This document shows, one piece after another, positions 23,441 through 33,900 of a DNA stretch of 64,000 nt. The number at the start of each line of letters is the position of its first letter. The stretch's first letter is position 1. The notes under the pieces are model-generated. The model searched no databases. It was not told the origin of the DNA and worked only from the letters and a program-made list of their open reading frames with translations. Both the position numbers and the translations under genes were made by a program. The stretch spans positions 512,517-576,516 of the forward strand of contig MNCI01009017.1 of the NCBI GenBank assembly GCA_015680685.1, in the 5' to 3' direction. The DNA comes from Gnetum montanum. Lineage: Eukaryota; Streptophyta; Gnetopsida; Gnetales; Gnetaceae.

Positions 23441-25019
23441 GATCAATGGAATAATTGGGTCAACAAGAATATGGACAATAAAATCTATAGAACTTTTTCC
23501 GTGTTATGTCATGAATTTTTATGTTTTATTTTCATTATCTTGCAACATCATTTATTTAGGTGGAATATGAATGATACATGGAATAACATGATTACTCAAA
23601 ATGGAATTGTGAGCAAGCAACACCAGGAGTAAAGTTATTATAGTCAACATGAAAATAGGTTTTGAAATATTGTGTTAATGTAGATTCTAGTAGAGTGGTA
23701 GGAATGATAATAAAACTTATTATTGTTGAATTAATGGAGCAAGGGATGATGATTAGAAAAAGCTTAATAACATATTGGGATTTTGATCTTGTGCATGGAA
23801 TGTTGGATTAACAATACTTGTGTTTAGAAACAAGCTATATGATGATGATAATGTTACTACATGTGGGGTGATAGTAACTAAAGAAATAAAAGTGGAAGTA
23901 TAAGGGTAAGATATTTGGAAAACATGCATAGAAATTGTATTAATAGAGTTGATCAAGTTGACATGCTAAAATATGGGGCTTTGTGATTATGTCATGAACT
24001 CATAAAAGAGTTTTCTAGGCAGTAAATTATAAAGGTTTTTATCTTCATTAGCATCATGAATGCTAATGCCACAACCCTTATTTTGTTGGTCTTGAAGCTA
24101 GTACTTTTGCTAAATTGATATTAGGATGTCCCACTAGAAAAGCCAACATGTTCTATCTTTGTTGAACTTTAGCATTAGCCAACACTTGAATCCCATCCCT
24201 GATGGCTAGGTATTCTACTACCACTATTCTCTTGAACTAATATAGCTTAATTGGATGATTTGGATTGGGTAAGCAGGTTTTTAGAGTTATCAACTTCATA
24301 CATAGTCATCCTCTAAAGTTTATTTTTAGAAAATGTGAAGTTAAGCTTCCATTTGGTACATGTAATCTTATTTTCATCTTTGGTAATGGGTGTTATGAAT
24401 GCTTGAGTTTTCTGCATCTTCACCAATCTATGAAACTAGGAACTTTGAGATGAATTAGATCCTAGTATCAAAAAGTATCTCTTACACACACTTGAAAACA
24501 AGGATCAAGTACAAAGGAGAAAAGAAAGTAATATATCAAATAAGAAAAAAATAAATATTGAAAAGAACCTATTGAATTCTAGCCAAAAATTTTAAGACAT
24601 TAAAAATCTATTAGTTCACCTTCTAGTGCCAAAAATATTTCTACAAGATTATTCTCTTACAATCCTACAAGAACACTTCATGAATTAGATGTTAAGTATT
24701 TAGTCCATGGCCATAAATGAAATTTGGAATGATATAACTCTTGATTAAATTAACAATTATGAAATGAATGTCCATCAACATCCAATCAAATATGGATTTA
24801 GCTTATGACCCATGATCTACAAATGACAAGTGAATTGATAAATCGTAATGAATCTTAATGATAAAATCAATAAAATTCAAGTAGTGCGAATAAAGCCTAA
24901 GAGATGCAAGTATACTTATGACAATTGGAAAAGCATATAATATATAATAAATAAAATAGTGATATTTAGAAATTTTTTTAATCTTTTTTTCCTAATAAAC
25001 AAATGTGCTTTATTGATAA
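23441..25019. other. No recognised gene
   Basis: AT-rich. Small open frames on both strands carry no recognisable motif. It might hold the decayed 5' end of the minus-strand relic, but nothing supports a call. Confidence 0.55.
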
Positions 25020-25793
25020 GATGATGGGGAAATCACCTAGCTCATGTGTCATCCTTAATGGAAATTTTTTAAGTGTTTCTTATTGTTAATGAATGTTCAT
25101 GTTTATTTGTAGTATCTCTCTATATGTTTGAGTGTTTTGGAATGTTTGGAGATATTTTGATCCATTTAGAGGGTTGTGGGATCAATGGAAACTTTTTAAA
25201 AGATGTCTAGATGTTCTAGACCTCAAAATGAACATTCTTATTTTTGGCCCTCGAAGGATAGATGTCTTGTTTAAAGTATAGATGTCTACCCTACCCAGAT
25301 AAGCATCTCCTTCTAAAATAAGAAATCAAATCTAGAGTGTAGATGTCTACCATATGTGCTAGATGTCTCTTTACAAGCTTGCAACTTTGGGAATACATCT
25401 ATACCACCTACTAGATGTCTTCTTTGGACCCAATATGTCTACACAACCTATAAGACATCACTGCTATGAACTAGTTAGTCTTGAGTGGGACAACTTCTCT
25501 TTTCCCAATATGTCTTTTCCAACCATGGGATGTTATTGTATAGATTCTAACAAGCTTAAAATTTAAATTTTAAATGTCAAGATGAAATAAGACCATGAGG
25601 AAAAAGTATAAGTGGATCTCTTGTGTATCCATTTGGATAAAAGGAATAAAAGTAAGGAGAATGTGGTGTTGAGAACCATTTAAGCATCCATTTTTGTAAG
25701 GCTTCACATTCATTTTATGTGTAAGTGTAATGTATTAGATCTTGACCACTTGTATATCCTAGGCATTTTCTTCCAACATTTGTATTTCTCTTT
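25020..25793 (+). repeat. E4 5' LTR, first part
   Basis: Begins TGATGGGGAAATCACCTAGC. It shares with the L5 LTRs the block TGAACATTCTTATTTTTGGC and many AGATGTCT motifs. It is interrupted at 25793 by L3-A and resumes at 32280-32392, where CCTTACTAG is followed by a tRNA primer site. The exact start is set by similarity to L5 and could be off by a few bases. Confidence 0.65.
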
Positions 25794-26698
25794 TTATGAG
25801 TGGCAAGGTACCCCTACACTCAACCATATGAATATGAGCGCTTCACGCATGATCCAATCGAACTCCGTAGATGGACTAGTTGTGGTATCTAGACAATTAC
25901 TCATAGATTGTAGTTCATTGTCTTCCCACTTGGACTAGTATTAGCTTTCTCACGTATGGTTTATTCCAGAGTGAGGTGTATGATGTGTTCCTACACTAAT
26001 GCTACTCCTAGGTCTAATGGGAAATAATATCAACTAAGCTAGGAGAGAGGATGAGAGAGAATCTAAACTACCCTAAGTGTGATGAGCATCCATTCCTTAA
26101 TCATCTATACACATCTTGGACCTCGTGCCTGACTACCACTGGGATTACCAAACGCATGGCCTAGGTACGCTACTGGGTTACCAAGTAGTCACACTTAAAT
26201 GCTCGTGATTAAGTCGTACTCATTTCATGTTACTAGGAGATAAGTGTAGAGAGATATTAACTAAGAAAGAAATAAATAAAAATAAAAATTAAATAATTAA
26301 GCTAAGTGGATGCTGTAATGATGAAGTAATTTTGATCTTTATTGCCGATCATGTGCATGTCCAAGTACATCACACTCAAATAAGGATGTCATACAATTAC
26401 AATCATCACACTAAGGGCATGCACTGGGAGAAAGGGTTGAGAGGAAAAACTAACAAAAGGTCCCTACCTTAATACTAAAACTCTAAAAACTTAAAACTCA
26501 ATCTTCCTGCCTCTTATTTATAGATGAGGAGACAAGTTGTGATATCACGTAAGTGATATTGCATCTAGGCTATGATATCGTGTACGTGATATCATATCTA
26601 GGCTATGATATCATGTACGTGATATCACATCTAGGCTATGATATCATGTACATGATATCGCGTACGTGATATCATAGCCAAGAATTCATGACTCATCA
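25794..26698 (-). repeat. 3' LTR of L3-A
   Basis: Ends are TTATGAGT (decayed TGATGAGT) and ACTCATCA, an inverted pair. It contains a CCACTGGGATTACCAA unit, a TATA-like box and five palindromes. It is about 65 bp longer than the partner LTR, mainly because of more palindrome units. Confidence 0.88.
26515..26673 (-). promoter_or_regulatory. U3 promoter with 33-bp palindromic repeats (L3-A 3' LTR)
   Basis: On the minus strand a TATAAATA box (26522-26515) is preceded by palindromes at 26541-26560, 26574-26593, 26607-26626, 26640-26659 and 26654-26673. The first four are spaced 33 bp apart. The consensus is GATATCACGTACGTGATATC. Most variation is CG to TG or CA, so the ancestral form was probably CACGTACGTG-centred. 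Position just upstream of TATA in U3 suggests an enhancer. Confidence 0.6.
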
Positions 26699-26862
26699 TA
26701 CCCCCCATGACTGAATGAAAACTCATCCTTGAGTTAAAGTGAGAACAAACTCCATTGATTACATAGTGGATAGGTATGGGATTATTGACTAACTAGAATG
26801 GATTCATGTCATAGTATGTAATTAGAACAAAATTAAGACACAACTACAAAATTGGGTGGAAC

Positions 26863-27173
26863 TCATGTAGTTCCTGGTGGCAGTGGCTCCTCCATGGGTG
26901 CCTTTCCCTTGTCTTATGCTCCAAGTCTTGGGATTTGATAGCGTTGAAGTATGTCCTAGAGTTTCTCTTATTGTAAGGCCTTGAGTGCCTTGGCATGCGT
27001 GTAAGTTTGTGCTTGTTCCATAGAGGCATCCTAGTCAGCCTTCTCTTTTTCTTCCACCACCCTTTTATTCTCTATCAATAGTTTATTAAGTTGCTCAATT
27101 CTGAAAGTGTCCAGCTGGTTCTACGTAACCTTTGGCCCTGTATTTGAAAGGTTTAATACTTTTGAAATGGCTT
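26863..27173 (-). pseudogene. L3-A second gene, C-terminal fragment cut by gap
   Basis: Coiled-coil end of the protein seen complete in outline in L3-B (38589-40659). Both copies share the blocks around the CATGTAGTTCCTGGTGGCAG end and GCAACCTTTGGCCCT. The N run at 27174 removes the rest. No function can be assigned beyond that of the family protein. Confidence 0.6.
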
Positions 27174-28117
27174 NNNNNNNNNNNNNNNNNNNNNNNNNNN
27201 NNNNNNNNNNNNNNNNNNNNNNNNNNNNNNNNNNNNNNNNNNNNNNNNNNNNNNNNNNNNNNNNNNNNNNNNNNNNNNNNNNNNNNNNNNNNNNNNNNNN
27301 NNNNNNNNNNNNNNNNNNNNNNNNNNNNNNNNNNNNNNNNNNNNNNNNNNNNNNNNNNNNNNNNNNNNNNNNNNNNNNNNNNNNNNNNNNNNNNNNNNNN
27401 NNNNNNNNNNNNNNNNNNNNNNNNNNNNNNNNNNNNNNNNNNNNNNNNNNNNNNNNNNNNNNNNNNNNNNNNNNNNNNNNNNNNNNNNNNNNNNNNNNNN
27501 NNNNNNNNNNNNNNNNNNNNNNNNNNNNNNNNNNNNNNNNNNNNNNNNNNNNNNNNNNNNNNNNNNNNNNNNNNNNNNNNNNNNNNNNNNNNNNNNNNNN
27601 NNNNNNNNNNNNNNNNNNNNNNNNNNNNNNNNNNNNNNNNNNNNNNNNNNNNNNNNNNNNNNNNNNNNNNNNNNNNNNNNNNNNNNNNNNNNNNNNNNNN
27701 NNNNNNNNNNNNNNNNNNNNNNNNNNNNNNNNNNNNNNNNNNNNNNNNNNNNNNNNNNNNNNNNNNNNNNNNNNNNNNNNNNNNNNNNNNNNNNNNNNNN
27801 NNNNNNNNNNNNNNNNNNNNNNNNNNNNNNNNNNNNNNNNNNNNNNNNNNNNNNNNNNNNNNNNNNNNNNNNNNNNNNNNNNNNNNNNNNNNNNNNNNNN
27901 NNNNNNNNNNNNNNNNNNNNNNNNNNNNNNNNNNNNNNNNNNNNNNNNNNNNNNNNNNNNNNNNNNNNNNNNNNNNNNNNNNNNNNNNNNNNNNNNNNNN
28001 NNNNNNNNNNNNNNNNNNNNNNNNNNNNNNNNNNNNNNNNNNNNNNNNNNNNNNNNNNNNNNNNNNNNNNNNNNNNNNNNNNNNNNNNNNNNNNNNNNNN
28101 NNNNNNNNNNNNNNNNN
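27174..28117. other. Assembly gap (944 N)
   Basis: By comparison with L3-B it should hold the N-terminal and middle part of the second gene and the DNA upstream of it. Confidence 0.95.
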
Positions 28118-29393
28118 TGGATGAGTGTTAAAGGGTTCCAGGGTAATTTAACTAGTTCTTAAGGCACAAAAATTATGATGGTGTAGAATTTATCAATAAG
28201 GACCTTGGATGATAAGGGAGAGAAAAATGCTATGTGATGGTTCATAGGAATGTCTGAATTGGAGGGATAGTAATAAGGGAAATAATATTGTTGATAGTAC
28301 ACTAAGGGTAATAGATTATTGTGGAAGATGTGTTATGAGTGCAAATTACAAAAATTATGCAAGTGGATCCTCCCCAAAGCAAGTTCCAACCTATAATTCC
28401 CTTGTGTAACCACACTTAAAAATGTCTGTAGGCACTAGAAGGATTAAATATAATTCACACTAGTTCCATAAAATGCACACATGTAAGTATCACTAGAATG
28501 AGGTAAGAATTCTACACTATATAAGACATGAGCTACAATTACATGAACAACGAGATGAGATGGGCTATAGAAAGGATTGTAGAGATTGGAGCATGAGGTA
28601 ATTGACCCAGGGCATAATGAATCCTGCATGCAAAGCATGATTAATGTGTCATTAACCCGTTATTCCAAGATCAGGACCAAGTCCATTCCTCTAGTCAGTG
28701 ACACTGCATTGTCTCATCCCATGATGAGTGACTATGAGAGTACCATAACAACAAGGCATACGTTCACTTGGAATTTTGTTCAAGGGAGGAGTGATTTTTT
28801 TCTTTGTAGCACTTTCTTTGTTTTTTTTTTAATGCTAAATCTAGAGAAGCCTCCAACCCTCAGGCATGGGTGCATGTCTTTCCAATGGTACCCCCTTAGG
28901 ACAACATTGGATTTTTTGAGTGCCTTGTGATTACTCTTACTCCCATTTTGTGTTAGATCTACAAGGATCTTAGTATAACCATGTTGTGTAATAACTCTCA
29001 CAGACGTCACCAAAGAGAGTCCCCTTGATGTCGCACCCTAATCATTCCCTCTTGATCCATCCTTCTTCATTCTGGGTACAATGAACATAGAATTAATTTT
29101 AATTTTTAAGAGTGTCAATAATATCACTGTACCCTCGAACAGAACCTCTTATTTGTAGAATGGATGAGTGGGTGTAATGGGCTCACTATCCAAATAATTA
29201 ATCACTCGAGACTCAATAACATAGAACACACCTCAACCAACAAGCCACATGAGTGTTTTATTCATAGATGAGATTACTTATAATAAGATAAAAAGACAAA
29301 AAGATAAAATAAGAAATTGAAAAATGAAAAACTGGAAAATAAAAAATTGTAAAATTAAAGAAAATGAAAAATATTTATTAATCCTACTTATTA
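28118..29393 (-). other. L3-A untranslated region downstream of gag
   Basis: No protein. It is conserved with L3-B (about 41285-42587) and L3-D (about 62990-63900), for example GTGGATCCTCCCCAAAGCA (28363-28381) and GGCATGGGTGCATGTCTTTC (28863-28882). Conservation of such non-coding blocks over three copies suggests a functional RNA region, or only recent common origin. Confidence 0.65.
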
Positions 29394-31299
29394 TTAGAAT
29401 GGGGGATATCCCCCATAACTAAATGGTTGAGCATGGAGAGGATTAATAAATGAAAGATGAGGATCCTTGCATGTTGGAAATATCAAAACTTGGTCATACC
29501 TACCCCATTGGGGTTCACACACATGATTATAGTAAGCATAGTGGGGCAATTTATAAGATGTGGTTCTCGGGTAAAGAATTAACCCACTATTATACTTGAG
29601 ACTATAAGATGGTATGCAAGGATCAGAATGTTTCCCTCCATGGCTATATTCATTAGGACGTATGGTTGTTAGAGTGTTAATTGGTGGCCCTAATGAGGTG
29701 ACATGAGGTGTTGGGTTTGAGGAGAAGGATGCACCACAATGTTGGACTTATGCTAAGTTGGAGAATGTAGTGGCCTTGGAACTGTGTTGTCCCTTCCTAC
29801 GGTCATGTCTAAAGAAGGGACACCTTTGATGTTGAGGATGTCTCTCACTGCTGTTGGCAATAGCAGCACAAGTAACATTTGTGGGTTGTTGCTATGGTGC
29901 AAACACTTTAGGAATAGTTAGTGGCATTGTAGAAGGAGGGAAAGGATGAGAATGTTGAAATTTAGAAGAAGTGTGAGGTACATAAGGCAGTGGTTGTGCT
30001 GAGGACATGGGATGATAGTACTGAGAAGAATAATAATGTGGTGAGATAGAGTATGTTGACCTAGTTGGGTAAATAGGATTTTGAACTAGATAAGCATTTA
30101 TATTCATATGATATGAAGGGTGTCCCCAATTTAGGGATGGCTTCCCCCAACACTAGGATTGTTGCCACTGTGATCGAACACAGTATCTTTGTACAAAATC
30201 TGGGTGTAACGTGCTTCCCCAATGCTCATATAAATGTAACAAGATTGGGCATTAGCCCTTGGGGTGATCGTACANTTTTGTCCTACTTCTCAAGTTGTCC
30301 AAACTCTATCTCCAATAATATTGATATATTCTCCACACTTTTTATGCATCCATTCTAGAATCTTATTGATCTTTGCCTCTATTTCATCTGATGATTGTTG
30401 TACTGGAAAATATGGTTCTTCCTCCTTGAGATAGGTTGATTTCTCCTTTTTATGATTATGCACCTCTGTTAAGTTGAGATTTTGGTCTCATTGATGTTTT
30501 TCAACACTCTCCCATCTAGCCATTTCTCCTTCTTCTTTTGCTACCCACTTAATAAGCTCTTGGAATTGATTGATTTGTAGTTCATATAGTTGACCTTGGT
30601 CATACATCCCTAGGGTCTCTCTTGTTTCATCATGAAGCCCATCAATGATATGGTATATTAGCCTTTCCTTGGAGAACTCATGGCCTAGATAGTTTTTTAA
30701 CAGTGCATAATATCTTTCTAAGGTCATGTCCAAGGGTTCATGTTGTGCTTGTTTCCACTCTTAGATTTGTTCGTCAAGGCCAACACTCTTGCATAGGTTT
30801 GATATATTTCATTAAAAATTTCTACCATTGTTGACCAACATCGAGTTGAATTTGGTTTTAACAATCTATACCATACTTTTGCTTGGCCAACGAGTGTCAT
30901 AGGAAAGAGCTTGAGTTTTTTCCAATCATTATCAATGTTGTTCCATGCATAGGCATCATAGAAGGATTATAAATGTTGTTGTGAATCTAAGTCATAGCCT
31001 CCTGAGAAATTGGGAAAGTTGTTTAAATTAAGCTTGGGTAGGTGGCTCTCTTTACGATGCCTACGGGAGATTCGAATAGCCTCTTGTATTTGCGTTAGGC
31101 TTGTAGTGGCTAGTAGGGGTTCATCTTCATCAAGTAATTTATGCTTTCATGTGTTGGGATGATGCTACCTTTGTTTATGTTTATAAGAAACCCCCACCTC
31201 GGATTGCATACTCCAACCTTCATTGTCATATAATTCGTTGGTTCTCCAATGAATTGCCTCACTAGATGTGGCATTATCGTAGTCTTGTAGGAGAGACAT
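29394..31299 (-). pseudogene. L3-A gag (broken)
   Basis: Start MSLLQDYDNATSSEAIHW at 31299. The capsid core reads KLNLNNFPNFSGGYDL, then AWNNIDNDWKKLKLFPMTL and GQAKVWYRLLKPNS, which is the retrotransposon gag fold pattern (LFP.TL...A..W...L). The open piece at 30733-30488 (ERYYALLKN...) matches L3-B. The Pro/Tyr-rich C-terminus ends YGGYPPF. The zinc-knuckle region is missing at the N at 30275, where L3-B has about 85 extra bases. Several stops. Confidence 0.78.
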
Positions 31300-31422
31300 G
31301 GTTGTGAAATTTGTGTGTGAATTTGTATGTGACTTTTTCTAATTATTTCTTCCTAAAATATATATTGTTAATTCCAATATAGTGACCTTGTATGATATAA
31401 CTAATCTAGATAACTAGCACCG

Positions 31423-31440
31423 TCCTTGGCAATGGTGCCA
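31423..31440 (-). other. Asp-tRNA primer-binding site (L3-A)
   Basis: The minus strand reads TGGCACCATTGCCAAGGA; the site complementary to plant Asp tRNA is TGGCGCCGTTGCCGGGGA. All four differences are G-to-A. One base separates it from the LTR. Confidence 0.8.
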
Positions 31441-31441
31441 A

Positions 31442-32279
31442 TGATGAGTGGCAAGGTACCCCTACACTCAACCATACGAATATGAGCACTTCACGCATGA
31501 TTCGGTCGAACTCCATAGATGGACTAGTTGTGGTATCTAGATAGTTATTCATAGATCATAGTTCATTGTCTTCCCACCTAGCCTAGTATTAGCTTTGTCA
31601 CATATGGTTTAGTCCAGAGTGAGGTGTATGATGTGTTCCTACACTAATGCTACTCCTAGGTATGATGGGAAATAATATCAAATAAGCTAGGAGAGAGGAT
31701 GAGAGAGAATCTAAACTAGCCTAAGTGTGATGAGCATCTATTCCTTAATCATCCATACAAATCTTGGACCTCATGCATGACTACCACTAGGATTACCAAG
31801 TGCATGGCCTAGGTACGCTACTGGGTTACCAAGTAGTCACACTGAAATGCTCGTGATTAAGTTGTACTCATTCCGCATTACTAGGAGATAAGGGTAGAGA
31901 GATATTAGCTAAGAAAGTAATAAATAACAATAAAAATTAAATAATTAAGCTAAGTGGATGCTACAATGATGAAGTAATCTTGATCTTTATTGCCAGTCAT
32001 GTGCATGTCCAAGTACGTTACACTTGAATAAGGATGTCATACAATTACAATCATCACACTACAGGCATGCACTGGGAGAAAGGGTTAAGAGGAAAAACTG
32101 ACAAAAAGTCCCTAACTTAATACTAAAACTCTAAAAACTTAAAAAAAAAACTTAAAACTCAATCTTCCTACCTCTTATTTATAGATGAGGAGACAGGCTA
32201 TGATATCACGTACATGATATCGCATCTAGGCTATGATATCATGTACGTGATATCACAACCAACAATTTATGACTCTTCA
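31442..32279 (-). repeat. 5' LTR of L3-A
   Basis: TGATGAGTGGCAAGGTACCC to ACTCTTCA on the plus strand. It has the same landmarks as 25794-26698 but only two palindromes (32202-32221, 32235-32254), again 33 bp apart, upstream of TATAAATA (minus strand, 32183-32176). Confidence 0.88.
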
Positions 32280-32392
32280 TCTTTAATTTTCCAATAATAA
32301 TAAATAGTTGTTTGTTTCTTGGTTCTAAATGTGTGTGCAAGTTTAAAGACTTTAGTTTCAATTTTGGGTTATTGGAGCTAGGTCCTTACTAG
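32280..32392 (+). repeat. E4 5' LTR, end part
   Basis: Starts with the second copy of the TCTTT duplication and ends GGTCCTTACTAG, parallel to the CCCTACACTAG end of L5. The primer site TGGTATTAAACC follows at 32395-32406 (Met-tRNA type, degenerate). Confidence 0.65.
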
Positions 32393-32775
32393 ATTGGTAT
32401 TAAACCAAAGGATAGAAGACAACTGAGTGAATGAGAGAAATCCTCTACAGAAACTCATAATAATTCACTCATCTCTAACTTCATTTTGATTTTTAATTTT
32501 TTTGATGTTATTTTCCATGCTTAACTAGGTTTTCATTAGTTTTATTTTTGGTTATTTTGGCTGATCAATTGAATTGGGTATTGCAAATTCATATTGTTTA
32601 AAATAGAAATTAACCTTGTTTAGCTAGGTTTTTGGAAATTATATGAATCCTATTTTGGATTTTTATATCTCTTATTAAATATAATTAGGTACTTCAATTT
32701 TTGTTATGTGAACTCTCAATCCTTTTGTAATTTCTTGTGGGTATTATGTAAATTGTCTTTTAGGTTCATTTGATC

Positions 32776-33900
32776 ATGACACCCAAGAATAAAGTGTTTC
32801 AAAGCTTAGACAAGGAAATGGAAGACATGAGGAATGCACTGAAGATTCTTGTAAATCAAATGGAAAAGCTTAAAGAAAATAAAGATTAGCATCCAACACC
32901 AAGGGCATCTAGGTAAGATGTCAACTTAAAATTTTCTTCAATTAGGCAACCATTCTTGTTAAATCTTGAATATTATTTTTCTTTTGGAGATGAAGACATT
33001 GGAAAAGATGAGAAATATGGTGAAAATCCTCATTCTCCAATTGTTGGATCAAGATCCCGTAGTTTTAGATTTCTAAGAGGAAGGAACAATGAATATATGT
33101 CTATGCCTCAAAGGAATCCTAAGTAGAAAATGAAGATTACTTTTTCAAAGACTTTTAAACATGCCTCTAGAATGCCTCATGTGGAAGTGAAGACCTTTAA
33201 TGGAATGGAGGGTACTGAATATTTTCTTTCTTGGCTAAAGATCTCAAAAAAGTACTTTGAACTTGAAGATGTAGAAGACCATCAAAAATTATCATATTCT
33301 AAGACCAAACTTGAGGGTATGACACCTATTTGGTGGGAGAAAGATAAAAATGCTTACTTTATATGTAATGGAACTCTTATTAAATATTGATTCTTGATGT
33401 AGTTCATGCTCAAATAAAAATTTAAAAAGGTCCATCATACAAGGCAATCCAAAAATTAAAATATCTAAGGCAATGTGATAAGAGTATTAAACACTTCTAC
33501 ATGGATTTTTGCAAAGCCTTCTAGTAAGAAAAAGTTCATTGGGATGAGTATGAGTAAGTATCATATTTCCAAGGAGTATTAAAGAGGGAATACCAATGAC
33601 AATTAACATTCTATGAGACCCAAACATTGTATGAGGCTTTTGAATTATCTTTTAAATATAATAAAAAACTTTAATTCTCTAATAAAAGTCTTAGATATTC
33701 TAAGGGAAAGGACTCTAAAGATTCTAAGAATGATAAGGAAGCAAAGGAGAATGGAAATGTCAAAGAAGACAAAAATGAGAAGATAAGTCTAAGGAGGATC
33801 AAGATTCCAAGAAAGAGAGGGGTTAAGGGAATGACTATGCTTCAAAATTTGAATGCTTTAATTATGATCAATGGAACACAAGAAATGGAAATGTAATAAG
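32776..33900 (+). pseudogene. E4 gag (broken)
   Basis: Start MTPKNKVFQSLDKEMEDM at 32776 with a coiled-coil-like N-terminus. The core near 33180-33345 reads VEVKTFNGMEGTEYFLSWLK, then FELEDVEDHQKLSYSKTKL and TPIWWE, the usual chromovirus capsid pattern. A Lys/Asp/Ser-rich linker follows (33700-33830). The zinc knuckle is broken by a frameshift: CFNYDQW in one frame and HKKWKC in the next (33850-33892). Confidence 0.75.

Larger units (their letters stand above)
25794..32279 (-). mobile_element. gag-only LTR element L3-A
   Basis: Minus-strand element with its 5' LTR at 31442-32279 and 3' LTR at 25794-26698. It carries an Asp-tRNA primer site (31423-31440), gag (31299-29394), a fragment of a second gene (27173-26863) and a polypurine tract (ATGGGGGGTA on the minus strand, 26708-26699). 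TCTTT flanks both ends (25789-25793, 32280-32284). No protease, RT or integrase is seen in the sequenced part; a 944-N gap lies at 27174-28117. The full sibling L3-B also lacks pol. It resembles the TR-GAG type of non-autonomous element. Confidence 0.85.

Noticed and set aside
26541-26673. CRISPR-like spaced palindromes
   Set aside because: The spacers are themselves repeated, the array lies in an LTR of a plant retroelement, and it varies between the two LTRs of one element.
27107-28162. Open frames of 330-351 codons across 27107-28162
   Set aside because: They consist almost entirely of N from the 944-base gap. The same applies to frames over 11098-11826, 11205-11760 and 44162-44461.
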